64,000 bases of DNA from Colius striatus (GCF_028858725.1 NC_084772.1:20623548-20687547), one strand, 5' to 3'; counted from the first letter of the stretch, positions 1 through 14,910 are shown. Made by a program: numbers and translations. Notes: generated from the sequence alone by a model not told the origin.

Positions 1-78
1 GTTCCTTCCACTCTTGGGGAAAAAGCTTTAAAAGCACCATCAACCACTGTGTAAGTCACAGCCCGATCCAATCTCTTA

Positions 79-2119
<2,041 letters not shown>

Positions 2120-5100
2120 GGCGGGGTAGGCCGCGCCGGGAGCCCCGCGCTCGCCGCGCCGCGCTGGCCGCCTCGGGCTGAGGGTAGGCGGGCAGCGGCT
2201 CCCGCTCCGGCCCGGCGCCTCCAGGCCTCGGCCCGCCTCCTGCCCGAGCGGCCGCGGGGGCCCTCTGCAGACCCGGCGGACTCCAGCTCCGGGCCGCAGC
2301 CGAGCCTGCCTTGGGCTCCCCCGCAGCGTCCACACACCCATTCGCCTCCCTCTTCCCATTCATTCCTTACCATGAGAAGACAGTTGAACCCACAAAATGC
2401 CCCTTCCCGGGAACAGGAGGGTCTGGGGGTCACCTGCAGGCGTGGGCCAGGCCCTGGGGGAGACCCTGGGCAGGAATTAAAGTGAGCTGAATCCCTCGGG
2501 GGTCGAGGGGCTGTGTGAGCCTTTTCATTTTCAGCTGCAGAGCTTTGGAAATGAGCCTTTTCCAGGCTGCTCTGAGCCCTGAGGTGTTGGAGAGCCCTGA
2601 GAGGTGATGTCAGGCAGCTGCTTGTACCCTCTGATGGGAAAGGAGTAACCACGATTTGGCATTTTACATGGTATTTCACACAGATGCTGAACCCAGGTGC
2701 GATTTCTGGGGGAGAAAAAACCCCAACCCAACTTTAAACATATAACCAGCCTGTACGCTGTCAATATGAGTTGAAATCCATCTTTGAGCTGTGAGTTTCA
2801 CCCCCCTGCACTTGAAAATCACCTCTGTGATTATTTCTCACTCCCAGGGAAGAGGAGTACAATCATATTTTTCTCTGAATTCCCACCAAAACGCATATTG
2901 CCTGGAAGCAGGGTGATTTTCACCCCGTCCAACCCCCAAAACGGTGAGAGTAAGGCACAGCCCACCGAGTTCACACAAGCATCCCACACATGCTGTGGAT
3001 GTTTACCCACCCTTGAACCTCTGATGCTGCAAACACATCCCCAAAGCACAAAGAGCTGGGAAAATATGTGAGGTTGCAGCCAAGGTGCATCCCAAGCAGC
3101 GTTTTGTTGGTCTGGTCGGTCTGAGAACGTCGTGGCTACGACTAAAGCCACAGCGTGTCAATGTTTATACACTGGAAGCAAACCAAAAGCTATGGAGAGA
3201 CCAGGTCAAGTGAAGGGGGCAATTTCTCAGCCAACATAAGATGCAGGAGCTCTGCTGAGTTCCCTGGCACTACACACATGATAGGAAGTGTCCCTGCTGC
3301 TTCTTAGTCTTTAACCTCCAACAGACCCCACTGTGTGAAAACACACCCACTCCTGGTGTCTACAGGGGTTTGGTCACTGGTTCCTCTGAGGTCAGATCTT
3401 CTGACTGATTTTAGGGGGGCTTTGGAATGAAAAAGGCTACACCTTTGTGAAATACACTCTTGAAGCCTTCACCAAGCACCACTTTACTGGGGGGAGCATT
3501 TTTCACCCCTCCCACACCCCACTCCACCTGTCCCCATTTGCCTGGACCTTTTCGGCGCTGCATCGCTCATGGTTATTTCCACAACGGAGTGTACAGAGAT
3601 CCTCAGCTCTCTGAACCCTCGTTGCATCCTCAAAACTTTTGCTTTCCGTATTTCTGAGTGTAATCTCGGAAGTTTGGGGTTATTTGGAGCTGGCCACCAC
3701 CCAGAGAACTGCGTGGGGTAGAACATTCTTGGTGTGAGCTCTCTGATCTCTTGACCTGTATAGTCTAGTTTCTCATGGTTTATGTGGGGGGAGAAAAAGA
3801 GGATGAAAGGATAAAGGAAGCTTTGCTGTGCACTTTGAAACTACAAAACATAAGCATGAAACAGAGATAAATATAGGGCTGGTGTAGAAAATACATCAGT
3901 ATATACCATGGTGTAGAAACCCTGCTGTAGCCATGGTGGTAACCCTAAGAAATGTGGCTACTGTAAAGGGATTCCACGGACACCTTGACTGTGTAGGTGA
4001 GACTAAAGGTTGTGACAATGCTCCAAAACATGAATTTAAGGCTTCCAAGCAGAATGAGATGGGCTTTTTTTTCCACAGGCTTCTCATCATCTTGAATGGG
4101 AAAGGCCACTCTACCTTCCCACAGCTCCTGCCTGTTCACACAAACATCTTCACCCAGATGTGGCTCCCAAACGTGGCTGAGTTCAGACACACACACACAC
4201 ATGCTCCCACACACAGATGTCCTCACGCTCTCCTTTCTGTTATGCCTCAGCTTTTGTTTCTGCTTTGTTTTGAGGAACATAGCATAAGCTGGACTCTGCC
4301 TGTGTGTGCACATTCTGTTCTGCTGCTATGAAGTTGTCCCATGCTGTTGTCTCTGGCAGCCAGTCTCCAGTTCTGACCTATACAAAGAGCACGTGGTTTT
4401 TACTTTGTTATGTTTTTCATATGCTCTTTCAACAGGATGGTAAATCCAGCTGTATCAGCAAAGTAAAGAATAACAGGCATGAAAGCTTCAGAAAAGACTG
4501 AAAAGCTTTTTCCCACAAGTCTTCATTGTGCTCTAACACTTGATTTATTTTTCCCTTGTTAATGCTTTCTGAAGCCAGTAGCAAGGAAGGAATTAATGAC
4601 ACAGATGAAGAGGGGAGGACATGCTGACAGCACAGGAACTAAATCAACCGAAAATGCATTGCAGTTGCAGGAAGAGCTGGTGTGTTGGAGCCTTCTGGCT
4701 CTGTATGGAAAGATGGGAACTAAGATAAGCTCTACAAGCAGAGAAAACCAATGGGGCTGCTGAGTGGGGGCTGCTTCAGCTACACTGGATCCACTGTCAT
4801 GGGGCTTTGGTGTGGGCCTGTGGAGCGAGAGGAGGGAGCTGTGAGGGAATGCAAAACCATGCCAGGGTAACACCTGGCAGCAGCACGTGCTGGAGAGGAC
4901 TTTGGAGGATTGTTGGAAGAGAGGACAGCTGAGCTCACAGGCTGAGGGCTCTGAGTGCTGCCTGTGCCCTGTCAGGATGCTCAGGACAAGACTCCTTTCA
5001 ATGGTTTGTGGTGGATAGCTCAGGCAGGAAAGCTTCCATAACAAGTCATGAAACAGGTCCCCCAGGCTCAGACTGCAATTTTCCTCCTCTGCCCATGTGA

Positions 5101-6466
5101 GACAGGGAGGAGAAAAATCACCAAAGTCACCAAGAAATGCCCCCTATGCTCTGATGAGAGTGTTTCAAAGTCATTCCTCCCCAAAGGCAAATACAGCTGA
5201 GAGTCAAAGAAAGGGACTTGGCTGGGAAGTGGCAGCTCCAGTTAACGTGTAGAGAACACCTGGAGGGAAAAAACCCCACAAAACACAGACATGGTGAAAT
5301 AAATTCTCACCTGAACCCACTACTGATGTAAACTCAGAATGTCTCCACCTCTGAGCAAAGGAGCCTCCCTCTCCCTCCTCTGAGCTCTGCTTTTAAATCA
5401 GATGCTTCCATCTCAGCACCAAAACGAACAGCTAATGCCTGACAGAGTAAGTTTGGCTTTAACATCCAGCTGAGCCCCTCCACACTGCATGAAGCTCGCT
5501 CAGGCTGGCTGTGCTTTCTTTTCAGTGGATTTACTCCCAAAGCACCAGGAGGAGAAGCGTAAATCCAGAGCAGGGAGCATGAACATGTGCTTCTTGCTGC
5601 ATTGGTTCATCCTCCAGCCCCATGCCAGCTTCCCCTGCAGGAGGCAGCTCTAGCTCTGAAAACAAGGTTGTTTCCCACAAGCACCCCTTCTAGCTGTGAG
5701 GATGAACTAGAGGAGCCTTCTCAGGGTAATAAGATACTCAGCTCAATGATGAGGCTGACCTGGGAGAAATACAGGCCTTCTGATGTGTGAAACAGCTGAA
5801 ACTGCCTCTGAGAGTGAGGAGTGAAGGCTGCTGGCTTTGAGCTGCAGAGACACCCCGTTCCTGGGGCACACACCTTGCCACAAGGCTGCCAAATCACTGC
5901 AGCTGTTCCCCAGGAGCAGCTGCCATGGGAGAAAGGTCTGTTCCTGCTGCTACTGAACGTGTCTGGCCAATGTAACCACCAGAACCCAGGAATCCTTTCC
6001 AAAGACTGCTTCTGCTGGCTTAATCCAAGCACAGGCACAGGAGGAGGCACAGGGCTTGTGGAGGAACTGGTACCTTCATGCTGCTCAAGTACAGACTCCC
6101 TGGTAGAGCAGATTCCTCTGCCTGTGTCCCTGCCTCCTCCTGCCTGTCCTTTGCCAGACACCACGAGCCACTGCAGGGACTGCTCTTTGCTTCTGCCATT
6201 TCGTCAGAGCAGCTTTGGCAGTGGTATTCCCAGTGTGCAGGGTGTCTGTGGTGGCTCTGAGCCATGGCAGTATCGACCAGCACAGCCTCAAAGCTGCTCC
6301 TGATGAAAATGCTCCAGCAGCTGCACAGAAAAGCTCTGTCCAGCTCCTGTCACGTCTTTCTGTGACATTGGCCCCCATCAGTCTGCTGGAGTCAGAGGGA
6401 CAGTTCCCAGAATGGTGATGAGAAAGCAGAAATCTTAAGACTGTCCTTATGTCTGTCCTGGATCTT

Positions 6467-6498
6467 CATTAATTAGGCTGGTGACCATTAATTAGGCT
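6467..6498. repeat. Duplicated 13-bp TAATTA-containing motif, 19-bp period
   Basis: The 13-mer CATTAATTAGGCT occurs at 6467-6479 and again at 6486-6498. Each copy contains the palindromic homeodomain core TAATTA. The local AT-rich patch (about 6455-6560) stands out from GC-richer surroundings. Confidence 0.7.
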
Positions 6499-7153
6499 AC
6501 CTAAGCTTCTTTAGAGATGCTTAATCTTCACTGTATAAGACAGTTGATGATTAAGGGTAGGGTTCAACGCTAGCAGGGATGGGGACTGGCTGATACCAGC
6601 TGAAACTCTTTCTCCTTACCTGTCAGCAGGCTTGTTTTGCTGTATTCTCATGTATTTATGAACATGTTCTGATATTTCCCCACTCTTTATGTACCCAGCT
6701 GATGCAGAGGCACTGCTCGTAAATGCCAATGGCTCTCCTCATCCTGGGGTGAGAGAGAAATTGGAGAGAGATGGGCTCCAGCTGCACACTTTGGAGCTCA
6801 GCCCCATTCACACCACCTCAGGTGTCACAGAATCCACTTTGTTGTTTCTAAACAGAAGTGGAAATAAGTGGGTGAATCGGGTAGAAAACAAGTGAGTAAA
6901 AGGAAACCCCGGAGAGCCTGATGTGAGGAGCGAGTGCCGGGTGGGAAAGGCCACATTGCTCATCGGAGCAAAGCAGCCAAAAACACCTTCAAACTCCCTG
7001 CCCTTATCTACACAATCACATTTCCTCCTATCCATTGCTCACGCCGAGTGTGATGCAAGCCGGGCTGGGATGCAGTAAGGCTTTGCAGTGGCTGCGGTGC
7101 CCCAGCAGATGTCAGCTCCTCTGCAGGGAGGAGCCCGCGGCCGCTCCCAGCAC

Positions 7154-7206
7154 CATGCTGCAAGAGTTGCTGAGGCGTTGCATCATCTGCCGCGGGCTGC
7201 AGCATG
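7154..7206. repeat. GC-rich inverted repeat (predicted hairpin)
   Basis: CATGCTGCA at 7154-7162 is perfectly complementary to TGCAGCATG at 7198-7206. A second, offset complementary pair is GTTGCTG (7166-7172) with CAGCAAC (7208-7214). The patch also contains a GCGGCCGC site just upstream. Confidence 0.6.
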
Positions 7207-7724
7207 CCAGCAACACCATGTACTGAAGTGAGGTTGTTCAGGTGAAGAAATCCCTTGTCTTTAGGTGTCTCCAGCTTCCACTGGTTGGGGTAGTGCCTCA
7301 GGAACTAGGTGGCAGAGAAAGCGTTTCCAGCGGGGATTCAGCGCTGATCCGATGGGTTTGTTTGCCTAAGAACAAGCCCAAGCACATTTGTTTCACCCAG
7401 GGAGGGTTATTCTGCCTTGAGGGGCCTGAAAAGCCCATGCTTGGTTATGGACATGCACCACTTCCACGAGTGGGGAGTGCAGAGGGTTTGCAGGTGCTGC
7501 TGTCTCTTGGATACAGGGGACTGGCCACTGCATGCAGTTGTTGGTCCCGTTTGTACCCCTGGGCAGGTACAAGTTCACTTAAAAACAGTCAGTGATCTGT
7601 TAACACCTATCCAACAATCAGTTCCCATCACAAACCCCTTCATCCCAGGCTCTCAGAATGTTCCTGAGGGATGTTTCACTTGAATGGAGCAGGAATAGTG
7701 GGTGATAGCCCCAGTAACATGTTC

Positions 7725-8375
7725 AGCTGAACAGCAGCCAGCAGCGTGCCCAGGGAGGCAAGAAGGCCAAGGGCATCCTGGCTTGGATCAGCACTGGGGT
7801 GACCAGCAGGAGCAGAGCAGGGATTTTCCCCCCTGTGCTGAGCCCTGGGGAGGCTGCAGCTCCAGGGCTGTGTTTAGTTTTGAGCCTCTCACTACAGGAA
7901 AGACACTGAGGGGCTGCAGCGTGGCCAGAGCTGGGCAGGGAGCTGGGGAAGGGGCTGGAGCACAAGGGGCTGGGGAGGGGCTGAGGGAATGGGGGTGTTG
8001 AGCCTGGAGAAGAGGAGGCTGAGGAGAGACAGGAGCCCTCTCTGACACTCCCTGACAGGAGGCTGCAGGGAGCTGGGGGTCGGGCTCTGCTCCCCAGTAA
8101 TGAATGACAGGACAAGGGGAATCAGCCTCAAGTTGCCCCAGGGGAGGCTGAGGCTGGAGCTGAGGCAGAACTGTTTCCCTGAGAGGGGTGTCAGCCCCTG
8201 TGCCAGGCTGCCCAGGGAGCTGGGGGAGTGCCCAGCCCTGGAGGGATCCCAAAGCCGTGGGACTGAGGTGCTGAGGGCTGTGGGTCAGTGCTGGGCTGGG
8301 CAGGGTGAGGGGAGGGCTGGGGCTGCAGCAGCTTCAAGGGCTTCTCCAAGCCAAATGATTCAGTGATTCTCTGCA
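7725..8375 (+). mobile_element. CR1 LINE fragment, 5'-truncated
   Basis: This is the longest CR1 copy in the intergenic region, at about 650 bp. It begins in the body (GTGCCCAGG..AAGAAGGCCAA-like segment), runs through the conserved GTTGAGCCTGGAGAAGAGG segment and the GTGTCAGCCCCTGTGCCAGGCTGCCCAGGGAG segment (8190s), and ends at a degenerate CAGTGATTCTCTG tail. It is a non-functional tail fragment with no reverse transcriptase domain. Confidence 0.9.
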
Positions 8376-9540
8376 GGTAGGCTGTGACAGAGCAGCATTT
8401 ATATCTCACAGGGTTTATATTTCACCTGGCTTTTGTTGCAGTCACCAGGATAGATACAATGGTCTCATTCAAGCACTCTCCAGCACCAGTTTTCCTCCCT
8501 CAGCTCACAAGGACACAGCACCCTGTCCTCTGGGGCTCACCTGAGCCAGGAGGGAGACCTTGTAGTAATCTCACAGCAGGCAGGGTGAGGAGAAAAAGCT
8601 TTAATTTAGACATTAGAGAAAGCTTCATGAGGGCCAGGTGAGTGAGACACAAGAAGAGACTGTGTGGGGTCACTGTGAGGTTCCCAAAGGTGTGCCTCAG
8701 ACCCTGTGAGGCCAATGTCAGGCAGAGATGGTTGGAGTGAGTTGACCTGTGGTCAGTGGACATGGGACACTTCTTACTGTTCTCCCTTGCCCAATTTTTA
8801 CAGCCTTTGACAGCTGAGGAGATTAAGGACAAGGACTGACCCTTAGTGTTTGATTTTTACCCTCCTCAGCCTGATGTTGATGACATGAATTCTGTTTTAT
8901 CTTCACAAAGAGCCCCTGACCCCAGCCTGAGGGGTGGGGAGGTTTTTCCCACAGCTGATGGCCATTTGCTGTGACAGCTATTGGGATCAGATTATCTTCT
9001 TACTGCTGTAGCTGCTGCTCTCACCTGCACTTGGCAAGGCTTGACCAGTTTGAGCAATGCACTGTGGATGTTGTGCTCCAGTTCAGCCTGGTTTTGTTAG
9101 CCCCTTGGTAAAGACAGCTCCATACATCCCTGATCTTGCTCAACATTTACCCTGGGGCAATGATGACCCTGGCAAGATTCCTTCTGGTTTTGCAAAAGAA
9201 GAGAAAATATTTGTTCATTCTCAATGGCTTAAAAAGGTACCTCTGGGGACATGAACCATTCTCACAGGCACTGGCCTTTAGAAGCTGCTGTAGTGGGGTC
9301 TGTGCTTTGGGGTGATCGTGCTGGTTGTGGTGGGGATGAGAAACTGCACAGAGCAGGAGGCACAGGAGATGTGGGCTCCATGGTTGCAGTTGTATCGAGT
9401 TGCCTCATTCTCACTCTTCCCTGTGAATCCCCACATATCTCTAGGGATGGGGAGTGATTTATGCACCAGGCAATGGAGATAAAACCTCCTTTTTTTCCTT
9501 CCAGCAGAACACTGTGTGTCATCCACAAAGCTCATTCTGC

Positions 9541-9760
9541 CTTCCCAGAATCCCAGCATGCTGGGGGCTGGAAGGGCCCTGCAGAGCTCATCCAGCCCCT
9601 GCTCCAGCAGCTTCCCCTGGCTCAGGGGGCACAGGGACGTGTCCAGGTGGGTTTGGAAACCTCCTGAGAAGGAGCCTCCACACCCTCCCTGGGCAGCCTG
9701 GGCCAGGGCTCCTGGTGCTGTTCAGCAGGAGCACTCACTGCATGCATTCACACTCCAGCA
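9541..9760 (-). mobile_element. CR1 LINE 3' fragment, reverse orientation
   Basis: The copy begins with the inverted CR1 tail (AGAATCCCAGCATGCTGGG) and continues through the inverted CACGTCCCTGTGCCC and CCTCCCTGGGCAGCCTGGGCCAGGGCTCC segments shared with the copies at 13.3, 26.9 and 33.5 kb. It is about 220 bp and only the 3' end is present. Confidence 0.88.
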
Positions 9761-11281
9761 ATTAGAATGATTTTGGTTTTGGAACATGACATTGCATCCA
9801 TTTCTGGGCATGTTTCAGGGTGTTTTTACAGACATGATGTAACAGGTGACTGTCTCATATCTTGGCCATCTATCACTGACTCCTTTTCTGAACAGAAGGT
9901 TTCATTGGAACCTCAAGCTGCAACCCCAGCAAAAATCATACCCATTAACAGCTTTTCTATCACTGCATTGTGCACTGTTTTCTCTTGGAAATAACCATCT
10001 TGGTCTCCTGACCTATGATGTCATTTCTCTTACTAGAAACGAAGGGACATGGGAGGGCAAAATCTGGATCTGTCACAGGAGGCCTCTCTCAGTGCTGTCT
10101 GAGTGGAAAGCATGGCTTCATTACTGAGATAACCACGTGGAAAACAATCTGACATGCCACACATGATCCATTCTGCTGATGAAGCAGCTGGGAATTTGGT
10201 TTGAAAAACCAATATTTGCTCTTGATATCTGCTGCCTGCTCCTCGGGGCTGTCTGGCAAGGGTCAGGACGATGACCTGGGTTTCTATGGTGGCTGTTGAT
10301 ATTCAGGCCAGCTTCATGCTTTCCCACAAGATAAACTGTCACATTAAGGGAGGGAGCAGGATTGTGGCTGGGTGCCTGGGGCTGAGGGGGCTGCTGGATG
10401 CCCTTCCCACTGCTATTCCTCTTGCCCAGGCTGTCCATACACCAGCCAGCTTTGATTTCATACAATCCCTCTTCCCTGCTCTCCAGCTACAGAGAGGTCA
10501 AGACAGGCTCCAGGAGAATAAGCAGGACACAGGGGATGTATTGATGCAAGACCAGCTGCAGAGGCTGCCCATTCCCCTCTGCTGCCTTCATGGGCAGGCT
10601 CCTGCTGCTCACTTGTGGCACTGGGGAGTGCCAGTCCAGTAATAAAGTGCAGATATTTCAAGACACCATGGAAAGTGTCTTTGCAGCCCACACAAGGCAA
10701 TGGGTCCTTCTGGATATGGGACATCCAGTAGAGAGGTCTGCCAGGAAGGTCATTCCTTCTGCACAGAGCACAGGAGCATGGCTGTGGGGATTGATGCCTG
10801 TCAGCAGAGCCATCAGGCAATGCTCTGACCTGCAGAGCAGCTGCCAGGACAGGCTGGCAGCTCTCCCCTGGCATAGACCTGCCAGGCACAGAGGCAGGCA
10901 CAGGCTGGTGCTGGTGATCCTCATTCCTACCAAATCCCCTCTCCTTTCTCCCCTGCACCTGGAGGGCAGCAAGGTTTGAACAAGCCACGGTGGAGCAGCA
11001 GCCAGCCCAGCACAGCCTGTGTCTGAGGCTGCAGGGAGCCAAACCCAGCCAAACCCAGCTGGGGAAAGTCCCACAGCTCCAGGTGGTAACTGAACAAGGC
11101 TGAAATCCTGGGCAACATCCCCCAGGCAGTGCAGGGAGTTTGGGTTGGCCTTTGGGCAGCAGGACCTGGAGCCCACCACATGCCAAGGGAAGCCCTTTCT
11201 CATGTGCTTCTTTGATCTAATACAGGATCAAGATCCCTTTTTCATTCCAGGTCCATTCTCCTCTTTGTTTCCAACTCCCCC

Positions 11282-11319
11282 TCTCTTCCCAAGCCTTGGT
11301 TCTCTTCCCAAGCCTTGGT
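11282..11319. repeat. Tandem duplication, 19-bp unit x2
   Basis: The unit TCTCTTCCCAAGCCTTGGT is present twice in perfect tandem (11282-11300, 11301-11319). It is a short slippage-type duplication in intergenic DNA. Confidence 0.85.
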
Positions 11320-12776
11320 TCCATCACACCTGGCTGCAGGTAACCAGCTCGAGATCCATTGTGTCCTTTCACCTCCGTGCTGTTCCCTCAGAGATGAGTG
11401 ACAGAGAAGTTCCTTTCCATCACAGGCCCCAGAAAGGTTTGAACATGCAGCCACTGTGGGTTGCCAGCTGCAGATCCCCATCCCAGCAGGGTTTTGGGTC
11501 TCAGCCCTCATGGCACTCGTGTCAATGCTCAGAGCAAACCACCCTGAAAAGCACCAGGACCAGGACTGGCGCCTGGGAGGCTGTGGCACACAAAGCAGGG
11601 TGTGCAGCTCCACAGAAAGGCTGGAATTCATGTAATAAGGGCATGGAAAATCAAATGAAAGCATCCTTCCCTGCCTAACCCCCTGCATGAATCAACAGAG
11701 CTGCCTCTAGCATCCAAATGCTCTCAGGCTGAAGCCTTTTTCCCAGTGCCCAGGAGGAGAACAGGCCACGACAAGAAGGTGGTTAAATCTCTGAGAGCTG
11801 CAGTAAATCCTGCTTCTGCTGAGGATCTTGTTCTGTAGCAAACCAGCCCGTTTCTGAGAGCCCATCCCAGCTCTGCACTGAGCCTCGTGGCTGCTGAGCT
11901 CAGTAAAAGGCTCCTTTAACTAAAACAGAGCCTCCTGCCAGAGAGAAAGCAGAAGCTGCTGTTTCAGGGGAGGACAGGGCAGAGCTGAGGCTCTGTGGGT
12001 GCTTCCCCACCTTGGAGGCTGCCAAACAGCTCCTGAAGTTTGCTCCCAATGCCTTGGCCCTTGGTGGAGTCTTGCATCAGCCACCAAAGAGGCTGCAAGG
12101 CCATGGCCAGAATCAGGCACCTCTGAAAGTGGTTTTACAGACTTACTCTTCTGTGCTGAGGTCAGGGAAGAAATCCAGGTGGTATTTGGCCCATGCAGTG
12201 AGAAGCAAACTCCAGAGACAGTATTTTGCAGGGTTTGGGGGTTTATCTCATTTGACCTGGCTGCAGGAGGTTCCCTCATATTTGGTTTAATGAATAAAGC
12301 AGCCAAAACTCTTTTAAGCTTTGGTGAGCAGTGACAGCAGCTGCTGAGAAACTCCACAGGGGGCTCAGGGGGAGAAAAGCCTACTTGTGCTGAGTTGTAT
12401 TGTGCTTTCATTACAAATACTAAGGAAACATGGCAACTGAAGAAATGTTAGAGAGGGTGGAGGCTTGTGGGCATTCTACCTAGGCCAGTCCAGGCTTCTG
12501 GCCAAGTGAGGAGCTCCTCAGCCCAGACCTTTCCCTGGGGCTGCTTTCTCCCCCTGTGAGCACGCTGCCCAGAGCCAAGCTGATTTCTGGAGTCATTGCA
12601 CAAGGCAGACTGGCAAGTGAGAGCTCCAAGTCTTTACATTGTGGGAAGCCAGAGTCTCTTTGGAAAGACTGTTTCAAGCAACTTTGTCAATCTGGTTGGG
12701 CTGTTTCCCTAATGCAAACGCTGTTGGCCAGTGGCTCAATACCCTCTAGCAGGAGCAATGCTGCTGATATGAACAG

Positions 12777-13167
12777 TCATAGAATCATAGAATTGCTTTG
12801 GCTGGCAAAGCCCTGTAAGCTGCTGCAGTGCCAGCCCTCCCCTCACCCTGCCCCAGCCAGCACTGACCCCTCAGCACCTCAGCTCCAGGGCTTTGGGATC
12901 CCTCCAGGGCTGGGCACTCCCCCAGTGCCCTGGGCAGCCTGGCACAGGGGCTGACACCCCTCTCAGGGAAACAGTTCTGCCTCAGCTCCAACCTCAGCCT
13001 CCCCTGGGGAAACTGGAGCCCCTTTCCTCTTGTCTTGCCATTTGTTACTGGGGAGCAGAGCCTGACCCCCAGCTCCCTGCAGCCTCCTGTCAGGGAGTGT
13101 GAGAGTGTCTCCCCTCAGCCTCCTCTTCTCCAGGCTCAACACCCCCATTCCCTCATCCACTCAGTGA
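12777..13167 (-). mobile_element. CR1 LINE 3' fragment, reverse orientation
   Basis: The copy begins with the inverted tail TCATAGAATCATAGAATTG, the classic CR1 terminal octamer array. It runs through the inverted GGGATCCCTCCAGGGCTGGG and CCTCTTCTCCAGGCTCAAC segments and is about 390 bp. It is the same subfamily as the copies at 8.0, 22.97 and 40.84 kb. Confidence 0.92.
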
Positions 13168-13309
13168 AGAGATGGAACAGTGATGAGATGGTAATGCCCA
13201 GCATGCTGGGCACCTTGTGTTCACCAATGCATGTTCTTGTTGGTTCTCTTGGCATACAGTGGCTTTTACCTTCATCCAGCCAGCTCTGTCCCCAGTCTCC
13301 CAGGGAGAA

Positions 13310-13512
13310 AGTGCTTTGGTGCTGAGGGGAGGGAGCCCTGGCCCAGGCTGCCCAGGGAGGGTGTGGAGGCTCCTTCTCAGGAGGTTTCCAACCCCATCTG
13401 GACACGTTCCTGTGCCCCCTGAGCCAGGGGAACCTGCTGGAGCAGGGGCTGGGGCTGCAGCAGCTCTGCAGGGCCCTGCACACCCCCAGCAGAGATTGTG
13501 GGGTTCAATGAC
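13310..13512 (+). mobile_element. CR1 LINE 3' fragment
   Basis: The copy contains GAGGGAGCCCTGGCCCAGG, the CTCAGGAGGTTTCCAACCCC segment, CTGGACACGTTCCTGTGCCC and the CTCTGCAGGGCCCTGC segment, then ends near a degenerate GATTGTGGGG. It faces the reverse-orientation CR1 at 12777-13167, making an inverted pair separated by about 140 bp. Confidence 0.88.
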
Positions 13513-13949
13513 TTGCAGGCAGCTGTCACAATGGCCAGAGCCTGTCAGAGAAGCAAGTCTGGGCATCCTTTCCATCTTTTCAGTAACACCTGCAACATGA
13601 GCTCTTCCATGTGTGTCTTGGGCTGCTGAGGTGCCCCCAAGGCCACACACTCCCCTCCCCAAATTGTTCAGCTGGATTTGATGTAGAAAGATCACGGGTA
13701 CTGTTGCTTTACTATCTTTGTGCAATTGGTCTGCTGACTTTTGTTTCCTGGAAGGACCAGCAGCAACCTCATTTCAAGTCCTTGCAGGCCTAAATGTGGC
13801 TTGCATGTTCTTTATCTCACAGAGACTTGCAGGGCTTTAGTCCCTATTGCCTGAGCTGCAGCTTCACCACCCGCCCTTCTGGCAGAGGTAACACATCCCC
13901 TGCACACATGGGCATTTTTTAAGCTCTTTGAGATGTTGTGGTGTCTGTG

Positions 13950-14005
13950 CAGCAGCTCTGCTCTCAGGTAGGACACACAGCAGCTCTGCTCTCAGGTAGG
14001 ACATG
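13950..14005. repeat. Tandem duplication, 28-bp unit x2
   Basis: Two copies of a 28-bp unit (CAGCAGCTCTGCTCTCAGGT..) lie head to tail at 13950-13977 and 13978-14005, differing only in the last bases. A third start (CAGCAGCAGCTCC) follows at 14006. Confidence 0.8.
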
Positions 14006-14599
14006 CAGCAGCAGCTCCATGCAGCTCCTTTCACCTCAGAACCTCCTGAACACCTGAGCTGCCCCAGCCCTGATTTATGAGCTGTGCAAAGCCAGGGGCT
14101 GAGAGGGCTGAGCTCTCTCACCCAGTGGTTACCCAAGGAGAGGAGCTGCCTGGGGAGGGGAGGGGGAAGCCCCCAGTTCTCCTGGGCAAGTTAGAGCAGA
14201 AATGACCTTGTGAGTGAAATCTGGAGCCAGGCTCCTGCAGACATTGACCAAACCAGCCAGAAAGCTGGTTCAAAGTGCAGAACACACACGTGTTCCCACT
14301 GTATAGTTGGGCTTTTAGAGTTTGTCCAGGCACCTCCTTAGTGCTTGTGTGTGCCACAGTGTGCACAAAGCTCTGTGCCTTTCATTGTTAGGACTTATTT
14401 ATGGGTCATAATACCCTTGAGTGCTGTGGAGCCCGTGAGATTCATTGCAATGCCATTGCAGAGTGATGCATTTTGCAAAGTCTGTACAGGTCTTTGATGA
14501 TACCCTGCTCAGAGCTGGCTTTGAGTTGTGCAGAGAGCCTGGCACAATGCACAGACAGGGTACACAGATGGATAGGGACATTCTCTGCTTTGCTCAGAG

Positions 14600-14910
14600 G
14601 CAGCCATAGACAAATGGGGGCATTAAGGAGAGTGTGGGCAGCAGGGCGAGGGAGGTTCTCCTCCCATTCTGCCCTGCTGAGACCTCAGCTGGAGTCCTGT
14701 GTCCAGTTCTGGGCTCCCCAGCTGCAGACAGACAGGGAACTGCTGGAGAGAGGCCAGTGCAGGGCCACCAGGATGCTGAGGGGATGGAACATGTGTGTGA
14801 GGAGGAAAGGCTGCAGCCCTGGGGCTGTTCAGCCTGGGGAAGAGAAGCCTGAGCTCAGGGGCACCTCAGCAACACTGACAAGCACCTAAAGGGTGGGTGT
14901 TGAGAGGATT
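14600..14910 (+). mobile_element. CR1 LINE body fragment lacking its 3' tail
   Basis: This copy is closely similar to the body of the copy at 26465-27052. Shared blocks include the GTGTGGGCAGCAGGGC segment, GTCCAGTTCTGGGCTCCCCA, the ACATGTGTGTGAGGAGGAAA block and AAGCACCTAAAGGGTGGGTG. It stops before the 3' terminal segment, so it is truncated at both ends. Confidence 0.88.

Noticed and set aside
7892-8366. Overlapping frames on both strands near 8.0-8.3 kb, with near copies at 12.9, 23.1 and 41.0 kb
   Set aside because: The repeated peptides are translations of CR1 LINE 3' noncoding sequence, so this is not a gene family.
10458-11186. A 242-codon minus-strand frame in the intergenic region
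   Set aside because: It has cysteine/glycine-rich random composition, no motif and no plausible promoter or splice structure.
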